Source: Nitrospira sp. (GTDB lineage: Bacteria; Nitrospirota; Nitrospiria; Nitrospirales; Nitrospiraceae). Taken from it: a stretch of DNA of 64,000 nucleotides. Below, piece by piece: positions 7,650 through 16,270 of the stretch. Under the pieces are notes generated by a model. The model was not told the origin of the DNA, ran no database searches, and saw only the letters and a list, made by a program, of their open reading frames with translations. How positions within the stretch are numbered: the first letter of the stretch is position 1; each line of letters opens with the position of its first letter. The position numbers and the translations under genes are program-made. The stretch lies in contig JALHMZ010000004.1 in NCBI GenBank assembly GCA_022843785.1, forward strand, positions 1-64,000. The letters are read 5' to 3'.

Positions 7650-7897
7650 GACCCACCCTCGAACGAAGCCAACACCTCAGGCGGTAACGGCGCATCAAAA
7701 TCGTCCGCGATGGTGACACGCCCTTTCAACAGCCCTGGGCGGCGGATAGGAATGGGAGCCTCAAGCGGCCCGAGCTGGGCCACGGGCGTCCCGTCTTTGC
7801 AAATCGTGATGCGCTGGCCCTTCGCGACGGCAGCCAGGAGTTTGGAAAAATGGGTCTTGGCTTCATGGATATTCACGGTCTTCGTCGTGGATTTCAT
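7646..7897 (-). CDS. vapB: Phd/YefM-family antitoxin
   Basis: An 83-residue antitoxin with the Phd/YefM N-terminal DNA-binding domain: VNIHEAKTHFSKLLAAVAKG, then ITICKDGTPVAQLGPL. The disordered C-terminus wraps the PIN toxin encoded immediately downstream with an ATGA overlap. A perfect inverted repeat just upstream (7906-7931) is the likely site at which the antitoxin-toxin complex represses the operon. The ATG at 7897 is the only reasonable start. Confidence 0.88.
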   Translation of the reverse strand: MKSTTKTVNIHEAKTHFSKLLAAVAKGQRITICKDGTPVAQLGPLEAPIPIRRPGLLKGRVTIADDFDAPLPPEVLASFEGGS

Positions 7898-7905
7898 AGC
7901 CCCCC

Positions 7906-7931
7906 CAAGTAGACTAATGTTAGTCTACTTG
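7906..7931. promoter_or_regulatory. Probable vapBC operator (perfect inverted repeat)
   Basis: Two perfect 12-bp arms, CAAGTAGACTAA and TTAGTCTACTTG, are separated by TG and begin 8 bp upstream of the antitoxin start codon. Position and symmetry fit autoregulation by a Phd/YefM antitoxin dimer. The site would overlap the transcript start or leader. Confidence 0.72.
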
Positions 7932-8089
7932 CGACCTGTGCGGGAGTCAACCCAATCATTCCCACGATGCCGGCGACCGTTCGATAGGCCACCACGGTAA
8001 TCGGCGAGTATGAGATGCAAGAATAGGTCGAAAAAAGTGGTGGGATGAGCTGGCCAGGGTTTCCGGATACCGCCTAAAACCGAAATGGC

Positions 8090-8392
8090 TTAGGGCTCGT
8101 CTTGAGAAGACTCCTCGCTCTGTTTGAGCCAGAGTTCCAGGAGTCGTGTCTCGCGTTCAGACTGGGAGATGTGCTCCAGCGCGAATGCGCCGGTTAAGCG
8201 ATCTTCGTAAAACGCCCGTTGTTTCGCGTAGGTCTTCTTGAAGGCGTCCCGCTTCAGGCTTTTCCAATTCGCATCGGAAATCCCGGCTTGGGCACGTAAG
8301 AGATTGATCTCGATGGCCTGGAATGCGAAGACTTTCGCCAGCACCTTGATGACCGTGGCATTGGTCAGAAATCGTGGCTTCTTATCAGCCAT
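8090..8392 (-). CDS. Hypothetical protein (100 aa)
   Basis: No family recognised. The 100-residue product is soluble, charged and probably mostly helical. It has a hydrophobic N-terminal half (NATVIKVLAKVFAFQAIEIN) and an acidic end, EESSQDEP. There is no signal peptide, cysteine motif or DNA-binding motif. It lies between vapBC and the ferredoxin gene without overlap. GC content is like the core genome. It could be a lineage-specific protein. Confidence 0.6.
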   Translation of the reverse strand: MADKKPRFLTNATVIKVLAKVFAFQAIEINLLRAQAGISDANWKSLKRDAFKKTYAKQRAFYEDRLTGAFALEHISQSERETRLLELWLKQSEESSQDEP

Positions 8393-8483
8393 GACTCATC
8401 GTTCCAATTAGGCCAAGGCACACATGAGGGTACCCCTGCCATGCTCAGCAACCGAGAATGGCAGGGGCCTCGAAGCAGAAGGA

Positions 8484-8831
8484 TCAGTTCCGCACGCCGC
8501 TCCACACTTTTGCCGGATCGATCGTCTTGTCAGGATTGAGGGTCTTCGCCCGTTCCAGCAAGACATCGGTGCCTTCCGGATACAACGGATCGGAAATGCA
8601 GCAATTATCGACCGGGCAGACGGCCGCGCATTGCGGTTCGTCGAAATGGCCGACACACTCGGTGCACCGGTCATGCGCGATCACGTAAATATCGTTCCCC
8701 ATGCCCTGGCCGTCGCCGACATGGAGTCCCTTCTCTTCCGCGCCGCCGCGCGTTTCGAAGATGGCCTCGTTCGGACATTCCGGCAGGCAGGCGCCACAGT
8801 TGATACATTCAGCGGTAATCAGCAATGCCAT
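8484..8831 (-). CDS. 2[4Fe-4S] ferredoxin
   Basis: A 115-residue bacterial-type ferredoxin of the YfhL/Allochromatium type. The first cluster motif is CINCGACLPECP. The second is CTECVGHFDEPQCAAVCPVDNC, which has the extended loop between cysteines typical of this group, and a C-terminal helix follows. The start has an AAGGAG ribosome binding site upstream. Such ferredoxins supply low-potential electrons. The 2-oxoacid:ferredoxin oxidoreductase operon at the other end of this window is a plausible partner, but that is inference. Confidence 0.9.
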   Translation of the reverse strand: MALLITAECINCGACLPECPNEAIFETRGGAEEKGLHVGDGQGMGNDIYVIAHDRCTECVGHFDEPQCAAVCPVDNCCISDPLYPEGTDVLLERAKTLNPDKTIDPAKVWSGVRN

Positions 8832-9199
8832 GATTCTGGTCTCCTTCTTCGCTAAGATTTAATGCGGCGCCGCACGTCGTCTTGATCGTATTGCCCGCAA
8901 CACACCCTTGATAACCCACAAGCCACACTGATGAGAGCCATCACGCTGCGTGATACGCGTTTGTCTAGGTCAATAGGAGACGCATGTTGCACTTTCGTAC
9001 GCGCTCCTGTCAATCCGGCAGTTCTACATACGTGGTGTCAGATCTTGTATCGGGACGATCCGGTTCAGGGATGGCGCAGCCGTGATGTGAGCATCGGAAT
9101 TGGCCCTCCCACACACCGCTGATCGCCCTTCCGCCTTCTCCGGCGATCCTGAAAGCACTCAATCCGCCGCAGGGCGGTCTCGCGTGAAGACTGCCTGGC
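8832..9199. other. Intergenic stretch, nothing recognised
   Basis: A 368-bp gap between the ferredoxin and YkvA genes, both on the minus strand. It should hold the ferredoxin promoter, but no convincing consensus pair, RNA gene or repeat was found. Confidence 0.4.
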
Positions 9200-9499
9200 T
9201 CAACGACGAGTCTGTTCCCACGCCCGAAAGGCCGCCAGATCCTGGGCCAAGCTCTGGAGCAGCAGCGCCAGCACCACCACATCATCGATCATGCCAATGC
9301 CGGGGATGAAGTCCGGCACCAGATCCACCGGACTCAGCACATAGAGGAGAGCCGCCGCCAGCGACGCGAGGGTGCGTACGGAGAGGCCCCGATAGCTGCC
9401 GTTCCTCCAGGCCTTGAGCAGGCGAACCAACAGGGGAAGGTCGGACCACAGACGGCCGACCATGCGAAGCATCTCAAAGAATCTTGCGGATATTGTCAT
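9200..9499 (-). CDS. YkvA family protein (DUF1232)
   Basis: A small membrane-associated protein of about 99 residues in the YkvA/DUF1232 family, function unknown. The conserved core SPVDLVPDFIPGIGMIDDVV is present in full, followed by a hydrophobic stretch. I chose the ATG at 9499 because GGAGGT lies 5-6 bases upstream. An ATG at 9619 gives 40 extra residues and would overlap the divergent transporter gene. DUF1232 proteins are widespread and usually occur as singletons. Confidence 0.82.
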   Translation of the reverse strand: MTISARFFEMLRMVGRLWSDLPLLVRLLKAWRNGSYRGLSVRTLASLAAALLYVLSPVDLVPDFIPGIGMIDDVVVLALLLQSLAQDLAAFRAWEQTRR

Positions 9500-9655
9500 C
9501 GTTACCTCCAGGTTGGCGAGCCTGCGTTCCCTTTCTCCAGACAGTACCTTGCGCCTGCTGTCGGTAAGCCTACCAAAGACGAACATCTTTTTGAAGCCGC
9601 TCAGATGAGTTTCTGCCATAGGCCCCCCACCCGCTTTCTGCTACTCTGCTGCCCC

Positions 9656-10570
9656 ATGCCCTTGGCGCTCCACCTCTTTCTCATCCTCTTCGTCATCGGC
9701 GCGGCGCTACGCCTGTTCGGCGTCCTCGGGAAGCCGCATGCAGAGCGGCTGGGGACGTTCGTCTTTTCGGTTACGCTGCCTGCCACGATTCTGGTGTCGC
9801 TCGATCGTGTGGCGTTTTCACCGACGGCCTGGAAGATTCCACTTGCGGCCTGCCTCATCACGATTCCACTCATGCTCATTGCCTGGGCGCTCACCCGCAG
9901 ACTGACGCTCGACCGCCCGACACAGGGGGGATTCCTGCTCGCGGTCGGTTCCATCAATTCGATCTACTTCGCCTATCCCGTCACACTGGCCACGTTCGGC
10001 GAGGAGGGCCTCGCGCAAGCAATCCTCTTTGACCTCGGCCAGACTACGCTCACGTTCACGGTGCTCTATCCGATGGCCCTCTGGTATGGCGCGAGCCATG
10101 CTTCGTCCCATGCGGCGCTCAGGCGGCTGATGACATCCCCACCGCTTTGGGCCCTGGTCGGGATCCTCGCGGTGAAGGCCGCCGGGCTTCACCTGCCGGA
10201 TGGGCTGCGGACGATCCTGACTCCGGTGCACGTGCTGACGATCCCGCTGGCGAGTCTGGCACTCGGCCTCTCGATCAGCGTCCATGCCGTGCGGACGACC
10301 TGGAAGCTGACAAGCCTGGGAGTGGGACTGCGCATGGCCGGTGGATTGTTGCTCGGCTGGATCGCGACCTGGCTGTTGGGGCTCACGGGCTTGGAGCGGG
10401 CATCGGTGCTGTTGATCGCCGGGATGCCCTCGGCGGTGATGGCGGTGATCTTTGCGACCGAAGCCAAACTCGACGAAGATCTCGTCTCCTCGATCGTGGC
10501 ACTCTCGATCTGCCTTGGCGTTGCCCTGCTGCCCTGGCTCCCCCGACTTGCGGCCCTGTTGATGGGCTAG
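9656..10570 (+). CDS. AEC family transporter
   Basis: An integral membrane transporter of the auxin efflux carrier (AEC) family, about 304 residues with around ten hydrophobic segments in two halves. Family-like features include LRLFGVLGKPHAERLGTFVF near the N-terminus and LIAGMPSAVMAVIFATEAKL near the C-terminus, the conserved half-site region. Substrates in bacteria are usually malate or other organic acids, but the substrate here is unknown. I prefer the ATG at 9656, which starts directly before the first membrane segment. An ATG at 9605 is possible but overlaps the divergent YkvA region. Confidence 0.78.
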   Translation: MPLALHLFLILFVIGAALRLFGVLGKPHAERLGTFVFSVTLPATILVSLDRVAFSPTAWKIPLAACLITIPLMLIAWALTRRLTLDRPTQGGFLLAVGSINSIYFAYPVTLATFGEEGLAQAILFDLGQTTLTFTVLYPMALWYGASHASSHAALRRLMTSPPLWALVGILAVKAAGLHLPDGLRTILTPVHVLTIPLASLALGLSISVHAVRTTWKLTSLGVGLRMAGGLLLGWIATWLLGLTGLERASVLLIAGMPSAVMAVIFATEAKLDEDLVSSIVALSICLGVALLPWLPRLAALLMG

Positions 10571-10701
10571 CCCGCTGTGGATCGGCGGGAACCGGCCAAA
10601 ACAAGAGCCGCGGCTGATAGATGGCGGCTCAATCCACACCTGGCAGTTATTGCAGCATCTTTGTCATTGCGCCATCAGAGGAGTCGTGAAAAGATGCTGC
10701 C

Positions 10702-11727
10702 ATGCGATCACGACCAGCTGCCCGCAAGCCCAAAACGACGCCCCGCACGATCCTGCTCCTCGGATTTGAGGGCTGTGCGGCGTTGGATCTCGTCGGACCG
10801 CATGAGGTATTCAGCCTCTCGTCCCACCTCGCACCCGGCGGGTCCACGCCCCCTTATCGACTGGTTCTACTCGCCGATCGCGCGGGCCCTTTTCGCGCCG
10901 CGCAGGGCTTCGGCCTGATCGCTGATACCTCCTGGCGTGATTTCCGCGGAACGGCGGATACCCTGCTCGTGGCCGGAGGGCCCGACATGAGGCCTGTGAC
11001 GGGGAATCCCACATTGCTGGCCTGGCTCCGAACGATGTCCCGCCGTGCCCGCCGCATCGGCTCCATCTGCACCGGAGCATTCGCCCTCGCCGAAGCGGGC
11101 TTGTTGGACCGCCGCCGCGCGACCACCCATTGGATGGACGTTGAGCGCCTCGCCAAGACCTACCCCCGAGTGAACGTCGACCCGGATGCCATCTATGTCA
11201 GAGACGGACACATCTTCACCTCGGCCGGCATCACAGCTGGGATGGACCTCGCCTTGGCACTGGTGGAGGAGGATCTGGGGCGTGAGGCGGCGCTCGCCGT
11301 CGCCCGCATGTTGGTGATGTATCTCAAGCGCCCGGGCGGACAGTCTCAGTTCAGCACGAGCCTGCAAGCCCAAGCGGCAAAGGGACGGCGATTGGCGCCA
11401 CTCCTCTCATGGCTCGCCGCGCACTATCGGGAGCCGATCACTGTGGGCATCATGGCGGACCGGGCCGCCATGAGCAGCCGCACCTTCGCGCGCGTCTTCC
11501 TCGCGGAGACCGGCGACACCCCGGCCTATTATCTGGAAAAGCTGCGGCTCGAGCATGCCGTCCGCCTGCTGGAAACGACCGGTAGCTCTCTTGACGTGGC
11601 AGCTCAAGACTGTGGCTTCACCGGCCGCGAACAATTACGGCGCGCCTTCCAGCGCCATCGGGGCATCACGCCCTACGATTATCAACAGCGGTTCCGCACG
11701 ACCGGATCGCAGACAAAGGAGGACTGA
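10702..11727 (+). CDS. GlxA family transcriptional regulator
   Basis: A 341-residue fusion of a DJ-1/PfpI domain and an AraC-type DNA-binding domain, the GlxA/FtrA class. The N-terminal domain (about 15-200) has the nucleophile-elbow cysteine in SICTGAFALAEAGLL. The C-terminal domain (about 225-335) has two HTH units (ITVGIMADRAAMSSRTFAR and LDVAAQDCGFTGREQLRRAF), then the AraC closing motif ITPYDYQQRF. A DJ-1/PfpI protein gene follows after only 3 bp, so the pair is probably an operon. Ligand and targets are unknown. Confidence 0.88.
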   Translation: MRSRPAARKPKTTPRTILLLGFEGCAALDLVGPHEVFSLSSHLAPGGSTPPYRLVLLADRAGPFRAAQGFGLIADTSWRDFRGTADTLLVAGGPDMRPVTGNPTLLAWLRTMSRRARRIGSICTGAFALAEAGLLDRRRATTHWMDVERLAKTYPRVNVDPDAIYVRDGHIFTSAGITAGMDLALALVEEDLGREAALAVARMLVMYLKRPGGQSQFSTSLQAQAAKGRRLAPLLSWLAAHYREPITVGIMADRAAMSSRTFARVFLAETGDTPAYYLEKLRLEHAVRLLETTGSSLDVAAQDCGFTGREQLRRAFQRHRGITPYDYQQRFRTTGSQTKED

Positions 11728-11730
11728 CTC

Positions 11731-12345
11731 ATGGCGTTCAAGATTGCATTCCTTGTGTACAACGGTGTCGCCGAGCTCGACTTTGTGGGCCCGAAGGATG
11801 TCTTTTTCGCATCCAGCTGGCTGGCAAAGCGGAACGATGAACTCTATCTCGTCGCTCCCTCGAAAGATCCCGTGACCTGCCTGGGAGGACTCCGGGTGCT
11901 TCCCGATTATGACTTTACAAACGCCCCGCTCCCGGACCTCCTCGTGGTGCCGGGCACGGCTGAACCAACCCCGCAGATCGACAACTCCGACTTGCTCACC
12001 TGGGTCGCCAAGGCAAGCGGTCATTGCACATGGACCACATCCGTATGCACTGGCGCGGCGATCCTCCTTGCATCGGGCGTCGCCAAAGGGCGCAAGATCA
12101 CCAGCCACTCGATGGCTATCGAACCGTTACGGGCGCGAAAGGACGCAACCGTGTTGGACCATGTCCGCTATGTGGTCGATGGGAATGTCGTGACGAGCGC
12201 CGGAGTCAGCGCAGGAATTGATATGGCGCTCTGGCTGGTGGGCCGTATGCATGGAGCGGATCACGCGCGCGCCGTCCAACAGGTGTTGGAATACTATCCG
12301 GAACCGCCCTATGCGCTCGAACCGTCGGCGGCCTCGCGCGGGTAA
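11731..12345 (+). CDS. DJ-1/PfpI family protein
   Basis: A stand-alone DJ-1/PfpI domain protein of 204 residues. The elbow cysteine lies in TSVCTGAAILLASGVAKG, and the conserved TSAGVSAGIDMALWLV follows. The family includes isocyanide hydratase-like enzymes, glyoxalases and chaperones, and the reaction cannot be assigned from sequence alone. An AAAGGAGG ribosome binding site sits about 8 bases before the ATG. It shares the domain type of the upstream regulator, so gene duplication or shared ligand chemistry is likely. Confidence 0.85.
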   Translation: MAFKIAFLVYNGVAELDFVGPKDVFFASSWLAKRNDELYLVAPSKDPVTCLGGLRVLPDYDFTNAPLPDLLVVPGTAEPTPQIDNSDLLTWVAKASGHCTWTTSVCTGAAILLASGVAKGRKITSHSMAIEPLRARKDATVLDHVRYVVDGNVVTSAGVSAGIDMALWLVGRMHGADHARAVQQVLEYYPEPPYALEPSAASRG

Positions 12346-12460
12346 TCGCTCTGACGGCTTGAGGCGTCCGAGTTCGAACGAAGACTGGTCAGGCTTGACT
12401 ATGGACTTGCTTCAACGGGCGGACAACGGGTGCGGTTGAATGATGCGTGCGAATCTGCAC

Positions 12461-12499
12461 CTGACAACTCACCACTCACTACTGACAACTCACTACTGC
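12461..12499 (+). repeat. Short imperfect tandem repeat at topA 3' end
   Basis: TGACAACTCA is repeated with 20-bp spacing, and CTCACTACT is repeated in the same phase. It lies in the short gap between the converging DJ-1/PfpI and topA genes. Role unknown. Confidence 0.45.
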
Positions 12500-12504
12500 C
12501 TGGC

Positions 12505-14847
12505 TCACCCGGCTTCGCGGTAACCGCAGTCGTCGTTGCGGCATTGGACGCTCCGGCCTGCTTGCTTGCTGACCTTCTCGATCAGGAACGGCGCCTGGCA
12601 GGTCGGACAAATTTTCGGCACGGGACGGTCCCAGAGCGCATATTCGCATTTGGGGTAATTGCTGCAGGCGAAGAATGAACGCCCCTTCTTGGTCCGCTTC
12701 TGGACCAGATCGCCACCGCAATCCGGTTGCGGACACTTGACGCCCAGCGCGAGCGGTTTGGTCGTCTTGCATTGCGGGTACGCGGAACAGGCGATGAACT
12801 TGCCGAACCGCCCGGTCTTGACCACCATCGGGCTTGCGCACTTGTCGCACTTCTGATCGGTCGTGATCTCCAGCTTCGGCACGATCTTGATGGTCCCGTC
12901 CTCCAGCTTCTCAAAATTCTGGGTGTTCTTGCAGGGAGGATCGTCTTTGTATCCTGGACAGGCCAGGAATTTTCCGTTGCGCCCCCACTTGATCTCCAGC
13001 ATCTTCCCGCACTTCTCACAAGGGATGTCCGTGGGCGGCTCAACCGTATCTTTTGGTCCTGGAATGGTCTTGGCTCGTTCCAGCTCTTTGGTAAACGGCG
13101 TGTAAAAATCGCGCACCGCCGTGACCCAGGGCTTGTTCCCCTCTTCCACTTCATCGAGCTGCTCTTCGAGATGGGAGGTGAAATCGACGTTGATGAGCTC
13201 GGGGAATCCCTTCATCAAATAGTCATGAACGGTTTTCCCTGTCTCGGTCGGAACCAATCGCCCTTCGGTTTTCTCCACATACTTGCGGTCCTGGATCGTG
13301 GAGATAATCGCGGCATAGGTCGACGGACGCCCGATCCCCTTTTCTTCCAACTCCTTGATCAACAGCGCTTCGTTGTACCGGGGCGGCGGTTGCGTGAAAT
13401 GCTGCTTCGAGGTCAGGCCCATGACCGCCTGCCCCTCTTGCTCGACCAACCGGAGCTGTTCCCCTTCGGAGAGCGGCGGCAGCAGACGTTCATTGTCGTC
13501 CTCTGCTTCCTGATCGGCTTTCGGCTTCTGGGACGGCAGTTCCTTGTCGACGCCCTCCATGTAGACGACGGTATGGCCCGGGAATTTCACAATCGTACCG
13601 GTAGAGCGGAAGACGTACCGGTCCTTCGTGCCAACCGGCGTCGAGTCGATCCTCGTCACGTCCAGGATCGCCGGGACCATCTGGGATGCGATGTACCGGT
13701 TCCAGATCAATTTGTAGAGATTGTACTGGTCATGGTCCAAATACTGACGGATCGATTCAGGATCGCGCGCAGCCGACGTCGGCCTCACGGCCTCATGCGC
13801 CTCTTGCGCCGCCTTCTGTGTCTTGTAAACGTTCGGTGTTGCCGGGAGATACTCCACACCAAACCGGGACTGGATCAGCTCCCGCGCCTCAGTCATCGCC
13901 TCGTTCGAGATGCGGGGCGAGTCGGTTCTCATATAGGTAATAAGACCGGTCGCGCCTTCGGCGCCGATTTCAATGCCCTCGTAGAGCTGCTGCGCGAGCG
14001 TCATGGTTTTCTTGGGCGAGAAGTGCAGCTTGCGCGACGCTTCCTGCTGCAGCCGGCTGGTGATGAACGGCGCAACGGGGTTCCGCTTCTTTTCCCGCCG
14101 TTCGACCGACTGCACGACGAACGCCTTCCCTTGAATCGCATCAACCACATGGCGGGCCTGTTCGCTGTTCTCGATCGACGCCTCTTCCCCGTTGATGCTA
14201 TGGAGTTTGGCTTCGAACGACGGCGGATTGGCGCCCGCCAACAGCGCGGTCAACGACCAGTACTCTTCCGTTCTGAACGCGTCCCGCTCCGCCTCGCGCT
14301 CGCAAATCAACCGCATGGCGACCGATTGCACCCGCCCCATGCTGAGCCCGCGCCGAACCTTGTTCCATAGCAGCTGGCTGCCCTGATAGCCGACGATACG
14401 GTCGAGCACGCGGCGCGCCTGCTGCGCGTTGACCAGTTTCATATCGATCTCGGTGGGCGACTGCAACGCACGCTTGATCGCGGATTCGGTGATCTCGTTG
14501 AACCGCACTCGAAAAATCTTGACGTCTTTCTTTTTCTTCTTCGACTTTCCCAGCAACTCCTGCTCGATATGCCAGGCAATGGCTTCGCCCTCACGATCGG
14601 GGTCCGGCGCCAGGAACACCTTGTCGGCTTCCTCGGCCTTCTTCTTGATATCGGCCAACACCTTCGACTTGCCTTTGATGGTGACGTACTGGGGCTCGAA
14701 ATCGTGTTCGAGATCAACGCCCAGTTTGCTGGTCGGCAGATCCTTGACGTGTCCGACCGACGCCATGACCGTATAGCCGCGCCCTAGATATTTGGTGATG
14801 GTTCTCGCCTTGGTCGGCGACTCCACAATAATCAACGACTTCGCCAT
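12505..14847 (-). CDS. topA: DNA topoisomerase I
   Basis: Type IA topoisomerase of 780 residues that relaxes negative supercoils. The Toprim domain starts at residue 4 (SLIIVESPTKARTITKYLG) with the acidic motif APDPDREGEAIAWH. The catalytic tyrosine is in GLITYMRTDSPRIS at about residue 307. The C-terminus has four cysteine-rich zinc ribbons (CEKCGK, CDKCAS, CPQPDCGG, CPTCQA), more than in some families. Downstream of dprA on the same strand, it forms the common dprA-topA pair, separated here by a 205-bp repeat-bearing gap. Confidence 0.97.
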   Translation of the reverse strand: MAKSLIIVESPTKARTITKYLGRGYTVMASVGHVKDLPTSKLGVDLEHDFEPQYVTIKGKSKVLADIKKKAEEADKVFLAPDPDREGEAIAWHIEQELLGKSKKKKKDVKIFRVRFNEITESAIKRALQSPTEIDMKLVNAQQARRVLDRIVGYQGSQLLWNKVRRGLSMGRVQSVAMRLICEREAERDAFRTEEYWSLTALLAGANPPSFEAKLHSINGEEASIENSEQARHVVDAIQGKAFVVQSVERREKKRNPVAPFITSRLQQEASRKLHFSPKKTMTLAQQLYEGIEIGAEGATGLITYMRTDSPRISNEAMTEARELIQSRFGVEYLPATPNVYKTQKAAQEAHEAVRPTSAARDPESIRQYLDHDQYNLYKLIWNRYIASQMVPAILDVTRIDSTPVGTKDRYVFRSTGTIVKFPGHTVVYMEGVDKELPSQKPKADQEAEDDNERLLPPLSEGEQLRLVEQEGQAVMGLTSKQHFTQPPPRYNEALLIKELEEKGIGRPSTYAAIISTIQDRKYVEKTEGRLVPTETGKTVHDYLMKGFPELINVDFTSHLEEQLDEVEEGNKPWVTAVRDFYTPFTKELERAKTIPGPKDTVEPPTDIPCEKCGKMLEIKWGRNGKFLACPGYKDDPPCKNTQNFEKLEDGTIKIVPKLEITTDQKCDKCASPMVVKTGRFGKFIACSAYPQCKTTKPLALGVKCPQPDCGGDLVQKRTKKGRSFFACSNYPKCEYALWDRPVPKICPTCQAPFLIEKVSKQAGRSVQCRNDDCGYREAG

Positions 14848-14951
14848 GACAACTCCATTTCCCGATGCACAACTGTCACATCCGTATCAAATATCCGGGA
14901 TTCATGCAACTAGATCCACGGAAGCCGACGGCCGGCGGGGCAAATGCATCT

Positions 14952-15038
14952 CGTATCTCGCATCTTGTGAAGCGTATCTCGCAAGCAAAGATAGCTACTC
15001 ATTCTTTCCATCCTGCGCTTCACGCTTCACGAGATACG
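14952..15038. repeat. Intergenic inverted repeat, family R3, copy 1
   Basis: CGTATCTCG at 14952 and its complement CGAGATACG at 15030 frame a segment in which CTTCACG and its complement are repeated. CCTGCGCTTCACG followed by GAGATACG also occurs at 38961-38979 downstream of rnpB. It lies in the dprA-topA gap and is likely a REP-like palindrome. Confidence 0.5.
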
Positions 15039-15052
15039 CACCACGCGCACGG

Positions 15053-16180
15053 CTACAGCCGCATATATTGCTGGCCTGGCAACTGACGCACATGGCCGGA
15101 CAATTCGAGCGACAGCAGACTCGCCGATACTTGCGCCGGGCTCAGTCCCGTCGTTTCAATGATCGCATCGATGGATCTCGCATCGTACGACAGGGTCTCA
15201 TACACAACCGCATCTTCTTTTCTCAACACCCCCCGCGGCACAGACGGCTCCGCACCGGACGGCAACGCAGCCCGTAATCGCGCATCGAGTTGCGGCAGAA
15301 TTTCGTCAAGAATATCCTGCGCCCGCTCGATCAGCTTCGCGCCCTCTTTGATCAAGCCGTTCGACCCCCGGCAGGCTTCTTCTTTCACCGGACCCGGCAC
15401 GGCAAACACGTCACGGCCCTGCTCCAACGCGAGCTTCGCCGTAATCAGCGATCCGCTGTCTTTCGCGGCTTCGCTCACGAGCACGCCGATCGACAACCCG
15501 CTGATGATCCGGTTTCTTCGTGGAAAGTGGTGGCTCAGCGGAGACGCGCCGATCGGCAACTCTGAAATGACGGCGCCATGTTCTTCAATCATGCGCCTCA
15601 ACTGCTGATGTTCCGGCGGATAGGTCCGATCGATCCCGCAGCCTAATACGGCGATCGTGCGCCCTTTGCCGGCCAACGCGCCCCGATGCGCCGCTGCATC
15701 GATCCCGCGCGCCAGGCCGCTCACGATCGTCACCCCGCCACCGGCCAACTCCTTGGCAATCTCCTCTGTGACAGCACGGCCTGACGGCGTAGCACGCCGC
15801 CCGCCCACAATCGCCACCGCCACATTGTCCTGTGCCGACAAGACTCCGCTCACATACAGCACCGGAGGAGGATCGGGAATGGTTCTGAGCCGTGCGGGAT
15901 AGGACGGATCGAAGAGGGTGAGGACCTGGATCTTGAGCCGCTCGGCGGCTTTGATCTGCCGATCGATCTCCCGGCGTATGCCGGGCTCCGGATCGCGCCG
16001 CACGGACGCGGCCAGCTCGGCGCTGCACCCGGCCTGGACTAACGCGTCCACATCAGCCGCCAGCACCGCCTTCGGCGAGCCGAAGATGTGGACCAGCTTG
16101 AGCAGCGTGCGATCGCCCACCCCATCGACCGCTTGCAGTGTCAGCCAGGAGGTCAGCGCCGCCGCATCCATACCAAGCAC
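15053..16180 (-). CDS. dprA: DNA processing protein DprA
   Basis: DprA/Smf, 375 residues, which loads RecA on incoming single-stranded DNA during natural transformation. An N-terminal helix-hairpin-like region (residues 1-70) precedes the Rossmann-like core with the family signatures VGGRRATPSGRAVTEEIA and SGLARGIDAAAHRGAL. A DprA winged-helix domain closes the protein (SIDAIIETTGLSPAQVSASL). It is upstream of topA on the same strand. Presence of dprA does not by itself prove competence. Confidence 0.94.
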   Translation of the reverse strand: MLGMDAAALTSWLTLQAVDGVGDRTLLKLVHIFGSPKAVLAADVDALVQAGCSAELAASVRRDPEPGIRREIDRQIKAAERLKIQVLTLFDPSYPARLRTIPDPPPVLYVSGVLSAQDNVAVAIVGGRRATPSGRAVTEEIAKELAGGGVTIVSGLARGIDAAAHRGALAGKGRTIAVLGCGIDRTYPPEHQQLRRMIEEHGAVISELPIGASPLSHHFPRRNRIISGLSIGVLVSEAAKDSGSLITAKLALEQGRDVFAVPGPVKEEACRGSNGLIKEGAKLIERAQDILDEILPQLDARLRAALPSGAEPSVPRGVLRKEDAVVYETLSYDARSIDAIIETTGLSPAQVSASLLSLELSGHVRQLPGQQYMRL

Positions 16181-16270
16181 CGGTCACAAGAGGTCCGCTC
16201 AACCTCATAGCCGGCATGCCTCGCCAGGCCGAGCGTGACCACAACAAGCGTCTGCCGACGCCGGGCAGCA

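Noticed and set aside
12727..14370. 547-aa plus-strand open frame opposite topA
   Set aside because: Exact antisense of a certain topA. High GC coding DNA leaves the complementary frame open.
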